Part shown: positions 1-4,430 of the stretch, in pieces | Layout: every line of letters begins with the position of its first letter | How positions within the stretch are numbered: the first letter of the stretch is position 1 | Origin: Actinomycetota bacterium | GTDB lineage: Bacteria > Actinomycetota > Acidimicrobiia > Acidimicrobiales > Iamiaceae | DNA length: 5,309 nt | Direction of reading: 5' to 3' | NCBI GenBank assembly: GCA_018268545.1 | Contig: JAFDWI010000101.1 | Location: 1-5,309 of the forward strand | Notes under the pieces: generated by a model | What the model was told of the DNA's origin: nothing | The model's input: only the letters and a program-made list of their open reading frames with translations | Database searches by the model: none | Made by a program: the position numbers and the translations under genes

Positions 1-1976
1 GGTGCCCGGGCCCCTCGGGGCGACGGCGCCTGGGCGACGGTCGTGATCGTCGGCGTGATGATCGCCGACTCGCTCACCTCACCACAGGGACCCGACACCG
101 GGCCCACACCGGGCACATCGAGTGTCGCGACCCACGTGTAGCGGCCCGTGAGCGTCGGCGTGAACGAACCCGACGTCGAATCGCCCGAACCGGTCACGCG
201 CCAGGTGTCGGTGAACACCCGGTGCGCCGCGTCGCACACCGGCGCCGCGTCGGGCGCGACCGGGCCGAACAACTCGACCGAGACGGTCCCGACCTCCTGA
301 GGAGCGAGCCCTCGCACGGTGACCGTGTCGTGCAACGCACCGCCGATCGGGCCGACCACATGGGCGGTGTTCGCCGAGCCCGCGGGCGGGGCCGGAGCAC
401 TCCGGTCGTCGTCCAGGCCGGTGCGGGTCGTGACCGCGATGCTGCGATGATCCGCGAAGCTCACCGTCGCGGTCTGGTCCCACGCCAACGTCACGATCCG
501 GGAGGTCTCCGCGGGGTCGGTCGGCAGCTCGTACCCGTCGGGTGCGGCGACCTCGGTCACCCGGAACCGTCCGGCGGCCAACGCAGGGATCTCGACCGGT
601 GACGTGCCGCTCGTGAACTCACCGATCGTCTCGTCGTAGGTCCCATCCGCGTCGGTGTCGCGGGCCACCACCAGGCGGGCCCCCGCGACCGATTCGCCGG
701 TCACCGCGTCGACCTTCGCCAGACGCAGCCCGGCCCGCCGCTCGACCGGGTCGACGACCGACAGACCCGCCGTGGTGTTCTCGGACACCTCGAAGGCGTG
801 CGGGGTCGCATCGACGCGTACACCCGGCGGGGCCGACGTCTCGATCGCGACGTAGGTGCCGACGGGCAACGTGAGCGTGTTCGACGAGCCGTCCGGCCCG
901 ACCGTCAAGGTCCCACGAGACGGCGACCCGCCCGCTGCGTGCACGTCGAAGGTCGCACCCGTGGCCTGCTGGTAGTGCGGGTTGTCGGTGGTCTTGTGCA
1001 GCTGGATCCTGCCCGTGGGCAGGTCCGCCGAGGCGATCCCGCGGTAGATCGTGCCGTTCGGGGTGACGACCCGCTGAGGCAGCAACCCACTCGGGTACGT
1101 CGGCCCCTGCCACACCGAGTAGTACATCGGCGCGGTGGTCTGCGCGCCGATCGTGATCGGTCGGACCGCGTCGGCCTGGGACCACGTCGTGACGATCCGA
1201 CCGTTGCCGTCGGTGCTGAAGATGTGCTCGACGCCCGGACCGTCGGTGACGTTTCCGGGCACCAACCCGACCCGATGGCCGGCGATCGGGCGACCCGATG
1301 CGGTCGTGACCGTCGTCGTCGCCCGCCAGTCGAGGGCCCCCAGGTGCTCCAGGCGGGTCGCGACCCGCCACGGGTCACGTTGGGGGGACGACACCCAGTG
1401 GGATCGGCGCTTCGCATCCGCGTGGATCGCGAGCGCCGCGTTGCGGACCGCCGGATCCGAGATCCGCATCGCGGGCACGTTCACCGACGCGTTCGTGTCA
1501 CCGGACAGGCCGTGCACCACCGTCGCCAGCCCCGCCGCGATCGTCGGATCACCCGAAGCGCCATAGGCCCACAGCGCATAGGCGAGCGCGAACCGATCGT
1601 CGAGGCCCACCCCACGGGTCGCGGGCACATCGACCGTGGAGTGGTTGCCCGCCGCACGCGGGTAGCCGCGCCCCGAATCGATGCACCACGCGAGGCCCAC
1701 GTTCGTGACGTAGGCGCCCAGCCACGGATGCGTGAAACCGTCGGTGGTGACGTTGCGTCGACCGGAGCCGAACCCGGCATCGGCGGACGCCACGTGGACC
1801 CGGACGGCGACGATCGACACCGCGACGGCCACCAGCACACCGATGAGCGCGGCCAGGCGTCGGAGTCGGTCGTTCCGTCGGGTGGCGCGCCGCTCCCGGC
1901 GTCGTGCGCGGCGTCGAGCGCGGCTCGCCGACGAAGCGGGTACGGGTCCGGATGTGGATGCGGTCGGGATGGTCAC
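1..1976 (-). CDS. Multidomain surface protein with SpaA/CnaB-like domains (3' end cut by window edge)
   Basis: An open frame of 658 codons without a stop runs to the left edge, so the C-terminus and any sorting signal or membrane anchor are not seen. The GTG start is chosen because GAGGAG (1984-1989) sits 7 nt upstream. Residues 1-40 are an Arg-rich N-region (14 Arg in 19-40). Residues 41-60 are a hydrophobic segment followed by VASADA, a plausible signal-peptidase site near residue 67. Residues 68-212 form a helical domain with Cys98 in LAWCIDSG. Residues 213-315 look like an Ig-like domain. Residues 322-410 and 414-512 look like SpaA/CnaB prealbumin-type domains (ETSAPPGV, EVAAPDGYEL). A Pro-rich linker lies near 525-535. 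Residues 535-645 form a beta-domain with Cys581 and Cys631. Known for such families: cell-wall-linked adhesins or pilin-like proteins. Inferred: an exported surface protein; ligand unknown. No partner sortase is visible here. Confidence 0.82.
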   Translation of the reverse strand, partial: MTIPTASTSGPVPASSASRARRRARRRERRATRRNDRLRRLAALIGVLVAVAVSIVAVRVHVASADAGFGSGRRNVTTDGFTHPWLGAYVTNVGLAWCIDSGRGYPRAAGNHSTVDVPATRGVGLDDRFALAYALWAYGASGDPTIAAGLATVVHGLSGDTNASVNVPAMRISDPAVRNAALAIHADAKRRSHWVSSPQRDPWRVATRLEHLGALDWRATTTVTTASGRPIAGHRVGLVPGNVTDGPGVEHIFSTDGNGRIVTTWSQADAVRPITIGAQTTAPMYYSVWQGPTYPSGLLPQRVVTPNGTIYRGIASADLPTGRIQLHKTTDNPHYQQATGATFDVHAAGGSPSRGTLTVGPDGSSNTLTLPVGTYVAIETSAPPGVRVDATPHAFEVSENTTAGLSVVDPVERRAGLRLAKVDAVTGESVAGARLVVARDTDADGTYDETIGEFTSGTSPVEIPALAAGRFRVTEVAAPDGYELPTDPAETSRIVTLAWDQTATVSFADHRSIAVTTRTGLDDDRSAPAPPAGSANTAHVVGPIGGALHDTVTVRGLAPQEVGTVSVELFGPVAPDAAPVCDAAHRVFTDTWRVTGSGDSTSGSFTPTLTGRYTWVATLDVPGVGPVSGPCGEVSESAIITPTITTVAQAPSPRGARA
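42..374 (-). other. Cys-paired beta-domain at the visible C-terminal end of the surface protein
   Basis: This covers residues 535-645. It starts HVVGPIGGALHDTVTVRGL, continues through VSVELFGPV, and holds PVCDAA (Cys581), GSFTPTLTGRYTW, and GPCGEVSES (Cys631). The spacing suggests one disulfide across an Ig-like sandwich. I recall the same pattern (HDTV..., a Cys-Asp, FTP..G.Y.W, then C-G-x-x-x-E) in other actinobacterial surface proteins with SpaA domains, often as a repeat, so more copies may follow beyond the window. No function is known to me. Confidence 0.5.
441..737 (-). other. SpaA/CnaB-like domain 2 with acidic loop
   Basis: This covers residues 414-512. The opening strand GLRLAKVDAVTGESVAGA (Lys421) is a textbook SpaA start. 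FRVTEVAAPDGYEL carries Glu475. The closing strand VSFADH has Asp509 where most family members have Asn. The domain also carries an acidic stretch, DTDADGTYDE (residues 440-449), which resembles a Ca2+-binding loop. It is the clearest domain match in this protein. Confidence 0.75.
747..1013 (-). other. SpaA/CnaB-like domain 1
   Basis: This covers residues 322-410 of the surface protein. The first strand is GRIQLHKTT with Lys328. A middle strand is GTYVAIETSAPPGV with Glu379. The last strand is LSVVDP with Asp409. The order Lys, Glu, Asp/Asn matches CnaB-type domains that form an internal Lys-Asx isopeptide bond promoted by Glu. The APPGV turn after the Glu is typical of the prealbumin-like SpaA fold. 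Bond formation is inferred only. Confidence 0.65.
1341..1775 (-). other. Cys-containing helical domain of the surface protein (thioester-domain-like, uncertain)
   Basis: This covers residues 68-212. It contains the WCID motif (Cys98) near its start, then a helix-rich stretch (FALAYALWAYG, then AAGLATVVHGL). Many actinobacterial surface proteins carry a YCVD/YCID motif followed by a comparable helix at the N-terminus. In true thioester domains a Cys forms a bond with a Gln in a TQxA motif. No such Gln is visible at the equivalent helix here, so a covalent thioester is doubtful. The assignment rests on remembered resemblance and was not tested by a profile. Confidence 0.4.
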
Positions 1977-1983
1977 GGGTCGT

Positions 1984-2035
1984 CTCCTCGTTCGTCGGCG
2001 AACCCGCGCTCGGCGCGCGGTCGCTCGAGACGAAC
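1984..2035 (-). promoter_or_regulatory. Ribosome binding site and folded 5' leader of the surface-protein gene
   Basis: GAGGAG (1984-1989) lies 7 nt before the GTG start and decides that start. Immediately upstream, GACGAAC (1990-1996 in mRNA sense) can pair with GTTCGTC (2029-2035), 7 bp. Inside this is a second stem of CCGCGC with GCGCGG (2015-2020 with 2004-2009), 6 bp, loop 5 nt. The outer stem abuts the Shine-Dalgarno sequence, so the fold could influence ribosome access. No convincing promoter is visible in this spacer. Confidence 0.45.
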
Positions 2036-2071
2036 AAGTGCCCCGAACGCGACGATCTCAAACCCGGATGT

Positions 2072-2102
2072 CCGGGCGGGCCGGCATCACCGACCCGCCC
2101 GG
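2072..2102 (-). terminator. Probable leuA transcription terminator (GC hairpin)
   Basis: The stem starts 4 nt after the leuA stop. In minus-strand RNA it is a 13-bp stem with one G-U pair and a 5-nt loop (UGAUG). The nine outer pairs are perfect: 2072-2080 with 2094-2102. The sequence after it has no U-run, as is common for actinobacterial terminator hairpins. It separates leuA from the surface-protein gene. Confidence 0.7.
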
Positions 2103-2106
2103 CGAC

Positions 2107-3819
2107 TCAACGCCGGTTGCGGATCCGATCCGCGGCGGCCAGCACCGCCTGGAGCGACGCCGTGGAGATGTTCGGGTTCATCCCGACACCCCAACGGACC
2201 GTGCCCTGTGCGTCCTGGGTCTCGACGTAGGCGACCGCCGTCGCGTCCGAGCCCGTGCCCATCGCGTGCTCCGAGTAGTCCACGACGTCCATGCCGATCC
2301 CGATGCCGTTCGCGAGCGCATCGACGAACGCCGCGATCGGGCCGTTGCCCTCACCGGTGACCGTCGTCGGCTCCCCGTCGACGAGCACCTGCGCGGTGAT
2401 CGAGGTGTTGTCGTGCTCGTCGTGGGTGGTCTCGTGACTGCGCAACACCAACGTCGGCTCGGTCGGCAGATAGATGTCGGTGAACGTCGCCCACAGCTCG
2501 GTCGGCGAGATCTCGGTGCCGGTGTCCTCGGCGATCGACTGGATCTGCTTGGAGAACTCGATCTGCAACCGGCGCGGCAACGTGAACCCGTGCTCGGTCT
2601 CCATGATGTAGGCGACCCCACCCTTGCCGGACTGGCTGTTCACCCGGATCACCGCCTGGTAGTCGCGCCCCAGGTGCGCCGGATCGATCGGCAGGTACGG
2701 CACCGCCCAGGTCGCATAGTCGTGCCCGTGCCCCGCTGCCTCGGACTCGGCGTACATGGCCGCGAACCCCTTCTTGATCGCATCCTGGTGCGAACCCGAG
2801 AACGCCGTGTACACCAGGTCGCCGCCGTAGGGGTGGCGTTCGTGCACGGGCAGACGGTTGCAGTACTCGACCGTGCGACGGATCGCGTCGATGTCGGAGA
2901 TGTCCAGGCGTGGGTCGACGCCCTGGGTGAACAGGTTCAACGCCAACGTGATCAGATCCACGTTGCCGGTGCGTTCGCCGTTGCCGAACAGGCAACCCTC
3001 GACCCGATCGGCACCTGCCAGGAGCCCCAATTCGGCTGCGGCGACCGCGGTGCCCCGGTCGTTGTGCGGGTGCAACGACAACACGATCGAGTCCCGGTTG
3101 CGGATCTTGCGCAGGAAGTACTCGATCGTGTCGGCGTAGATGTTCGGCGTGTACATCTCGACCGTCGCCGGCAGGTTCAGGATCAACGGGTTCTCCGGGG
3201 TCGGTTCGATGACCTCGGCGACCGCCTCGCAGATCTCCACCGCGAAGTCGACCTCGGTACCGGTGTAGGACTCCGGTGAGTACTCGTAGGTCACGTGGGT
3301 GTCGATCGTGTCCTCGAGCTTGCGGCACAACTTGGCGGCGTCGACCGCGATCTCGATGATCCCGTCGGTGTCACGGCCGAACACGACCTCGCGTTGCAGG
3401 ATCGACGTCGAGTTGTAGAAGTGCACCTCGGCTCGTGCCGCGCCCCGCAACGCTTCGAAGGTCTTGGTGATCAGATCCTCACGGCACTGGGTCAACACCT
3501 GGATCGTGACGTCGTCGGGGATGAGGTCGTCTTCGATCAACTGGCGGATGAAGTCGTGGTCGGTGCTCGACGCCGAGGGGAACCCGACCTCGATCTCGGT
3601 GAAGCCCATGGCGACCAGCGTCTTCCACATCCGCATCTTGCGGTCCGGGCCCATCGGGTCGATCAGCGCCTGGTTCCCGTCACGCAGGTCCACCGCACAC
3701 CACCGGGGCGCGGTCTCGATGCGCCGGTTCGGCCAGGTGCGATCGGCGAGCTCGAGCGGCAGGAACGGGCGATACTTCTCGAAGGGCATCGTGTGCTTCT
3801 GCGCTGGGGTGGGTGACAT
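2107..3819 (-). CDS. leuA: 2-isopropylmalate synthase (LeuA, EC 2.3.3.13)
   Basis: It condenses acetyl-CoA with 2-oxoisovalerate to give 2-isopropylmalate, the first committed step of leucine synthesis, in the cytoplasm. The 570-residue protein matches the long actinobacterial LeuA type throughout. Residues 1-330 are the HMGL-like TIM barrel: DLRDGNQALIDP (44-55, metal Asp47), NLPATVEM (215-222), SLHPHNDRGTAV (248-259, metal His250 and His252) and LFGNGERTGN (277-286). A linker follows (GDLVYTAFSGSHQDAIKKG, 333-351). Residues from about 430 form the LeuA allosteric domain that binds leucine (GNGPIAAFVDAL, 491-502). It lacks the repeated insert found in the M. tuberculosis regulatory domain. 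The ATG at 3819 is preferred because the protein then begins MSPTPAQKHTMPFEKYRPF, like relatives; the ATG at 3789 is the alternative. Shine-Dalgarno matches are weak for both. Expression is probably controlled by the upstream leucine leader. Confidence 0.97.
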   Translation of the reverse strand: MSPTPAQKHTMPFEKYRPFLPLELADRTWPNRRIETAPRWCAVDLRDGNQALIDPMGPDRKMRMWKTLVAMGFTEIEVGFPSASSTDHDFIRQLIEDDLIPDDVTIQVLTQCREDLITKTFEALRGAARAEVHFYNSTSILQREVVFGRDTDGIIEIAVDAAKLCRKLEDTIDTHVTYEYSPESYTGTEVDFAVEICEAVAEVIEPTPENPLILNLPATVEMYTPNIYADTIEYFLRKIRNRDSIVLSLHPHNDRGTAVAAAELGLLAGADRVEGCLFGNGERTGNVDLITLALNLFTQGVDPRLDISDIDAIRRTVEYCNRLPVHERHPYGGDLVYTAFSGSHQDAIKKGFAAMYAESEAAGHGHDYATWAVPYLPIDPAHLGRDYQAVIRVNSQSGKGGVAYIMETEHGFTLPRRLQIEFSKQIQSIAEDTGTEISPTELWATFTDIYLPTEPTLVLRSHETTHDEHDNTSITAQVLVDGEPTTVTGEGNGPIAAFVDALANGIGIGMDVVDYSEHAMGTGSDATAVAYVETQDAQGTVRWGVGMNPNISTASLQAVLAAADRIRNRR

Positions 3820-3885
3820 GGGATCAGCTCGCTTGTCGAGGAGTGGGTGGTTCGGACGATGAGGGGGTGGCGCGGCCGGTGCCGG

Positions 3886-3930
3886 AAAACGCAAGAAGCT
3901 CCCGGCCCGATTCTCGGGCACAGGAGCTTC
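3886..3930 (-). terminator. Attenuator terminator hairpin in the leuA leader
   Basis: In mRNA sense GAAGCTCC (3923-3930) pairs with GGAGCTTC (3895-3902). An inner stem CCCGA/TCGGG (3914-3918 with 3906-3910) has a GAA loop. The hairpin is followed by TTGCGTTTT (3886-3894), an imperfect U-rich tail unusual for this GC-rich DNA. It lies between the leader peptide and leuA, so it would stop transcription before leuA. Position and tail support an intrinsic attenuator; function is inferred. Confidence 0.72.
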
Positions 3931-3958
3931 GGCGAACACCGATATGGCGGTGTTCGCC
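3931..3958 (-). promoter_or_regulatory. Leader hairpin at the leuL stop codon
   Basis: This is a perfect 11-bp inverted repeat (3931-3941 with 3948-3958) and a 6-nt loop. Its first base is the last base of the leader's TAG stop, and its last base touches the terminator stem. A ribosome reaching the stop codon would cover it, while one stalled on the Leu codons could leave it free, so it is placed to sense leader translation. A leuA-linked conserved pseudoknot (LEU element) has been described in Actinobacteria; whether this is that element was not tested. Confidence 0.7.
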
Positions 3959-3993
3959 TACACGAGAAGCAGGAGGGTCGCGGAACGCTTCAT
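3958..3993 (-). CDS. leuL: leuA leader peptide, MKRSATLLLLV
   Basis: This is an 11-codon frame: ATG AAG CGT TCC GCG ACC, then CTC CTG CTT CTC (3975-3964), GTG, TAG. Four consecutive Leu codons, including CTT, which is rare in such GC-rich genomes, make it a leucine sensor: scarce charged tRNA-Leu stalls the ribosome just before the downstream hairpins. It lies 138 nt upstream of leuA and directly downstream of a good promoter. The start codon is 8 nt from the -10 hexamer, so the mRNA may begin at or next to the ATG, which would explain the lack of a Shine-Dalgarno site. The gene is too short for ordinary gene finders. The role is inferred from attenuator leaders of amino-acid operons. Confidence 0.85.
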   Translation of the reverse strand: MKRSATLLLLV

Positions 3994-4001
3994 CGCCGAC
4001 C

Positions 4002-4030
4002 ATCCTGCCGTGCGCGACCGCGAATGTCAA
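4002..4030 (-). promoter_or_regulatory. leuL-leuA promoter
   Basis: A perfect -35 TTGACA (4025-4030) is followed by a 17-bp spacer and CAGGAT (4002-4007) as -10, which keeps the key A at position 2 and T at position 6. The predicted start falls 6-8 nt downstream, at or next to the leuL ATG (3993). This is the housekeeping-sigma pattern. Confidence 0.75.
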
Positions 4031-4070
4031 CGTCACGACGTGCCTCACCTTCTTCGAGCGCTTGGGGTCT

Positions 4071-4133
4071 GGTGGTGTGGCACGCGCTTCGAGCGCGAGC
4101 GACCCGTGCACCACCACCGGCAGATCCCTGCCG
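4071..4133 (-). repeat. Cluster of inverted repeats upstream of the leuA promoter
   Basis: Two structures follow each other. GGTGGTG (4071-4077) faces CACCACC (4112-4118), enclosing a 6-bp hairpin (4083-4088 with 4092-4097, loop TCG). A second inverted repeat CGGCAG-ATCC-CTGCCG spans 4118-4133. They begin about 40 bp upstream of the -35 box, where activators often bind, but no known operator is recognised. Confidence 0.4.
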
Positions 4134-4181
4134 ACAGGCTGCGCGGACAGGTCACATCTGCCTCGGCCCACGATTGATGAC

Positions 4182-4200
4182 CTCCAAGCTCCGCTTGGAG
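4182..4200. repeat. 8-bp palindrome (CTCCAAGC-TCC-GCTTGGAG)
   Basis: This is a perfect 8-bp inverted repeat with a 3-nt spacer in the lipase-leuA intergenic region, about 150 bp upstream of the leuA promoter. There is no U-run on either side, so a terminator is unlikely. It could be a protein-binding site or a small RNA hairpin; no function can be assigned. Confidence 0.45.
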
Positions 4201-4341
4201 AAATGCCACTGTGCCCTTTGGTCGGATACGCCTGTCGGCGCATCCTCCGACGTTCCCGCGCGTCGCGGTCGACGTGGCGGCACGGCCACGGTTCGAGGGC
4301 GCGATGGGGGCGGTGTGGCGAGCTTCTGTCGACGTGACGCG
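4201..4341. other. Non-coding stretch between the lipase terminator and leuA control region
   Basis: The lipase-leuA interval (3994-4430) holds no gene I can support. Within 4201-4341 the only structure seen is a 9-bp stem, 4224-4232 with 4237-4245, loop 4 nt. It pairs fully, with one G-U, only in minus-strand RNA; the plus strand has an A-C mismatch. No tRNA, promoter or credible open frame was found here. Confidence 0.5.
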
Positions 4342-4390
4342 TCAGGGGTGCGTGTCCCGGACGTTCGGTGTCCGGTCCACGCACCCCTGA
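4342..4390 (-). terminator. Probable lipase gene terminator
   Basis: A perfect 13-bp inverted repeat (4342-4354 with 4378-4390) encloses a 6-bp stem (4357-4362 with 4370-4375, loop 7 nt). The two are separated by a 2x2 internal loop reading GA on both sides in minus-strand RNA. It starts 40 nt after the lipase stop. No U-run follows on the minus strand, as is usual for GC-rich actinobacterial terminators. Confidence 0.7.
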
Positions 4391-4430
4391 ACGGTCGTGT
4401 GGTTGGTGATCGGGTTGTCGGTGGTGCGGT

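Noticed and set aside
2033..2061. Possible promoter for the surface-protein gene (TTGAGA at 2056-2061, CTTGTT at 2033-2038, 17-bp spacer)
   Set aside because: The -35 match is good but the -10 matches only about two positions, so it is not reported as a feature.
798..2360. 520-residue plus-strand open frame
   Set aside because: It lies antisense to the surface-protein gene and leuA. Its composition is dominated by Arg and Gly with no recognisable domain, typical of an antisense shadow in GC-rich DNA.
1732..3279. 515-residue plus-strand open frame
   Set aside because: It is antisense to leuA, which is certain by homology; no domain is visible.
3820..3939. Longer LeuA start at the GTG at 3939, giving 610 residues
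   Set aside because: The extra 40 residues would begin inside the leader hairpin and be encoded by the attenuator terminator, and they do not resemble LeuA. Family resemblance begins at MSPTPAQKHTMP.
4286..4304. GGTTCGAG stretch resembling a tRNA T-loop
   Set aside because: The flanking bases cannot form the 5-bp T stem, and no acceptor or anticodon arm is found around it.
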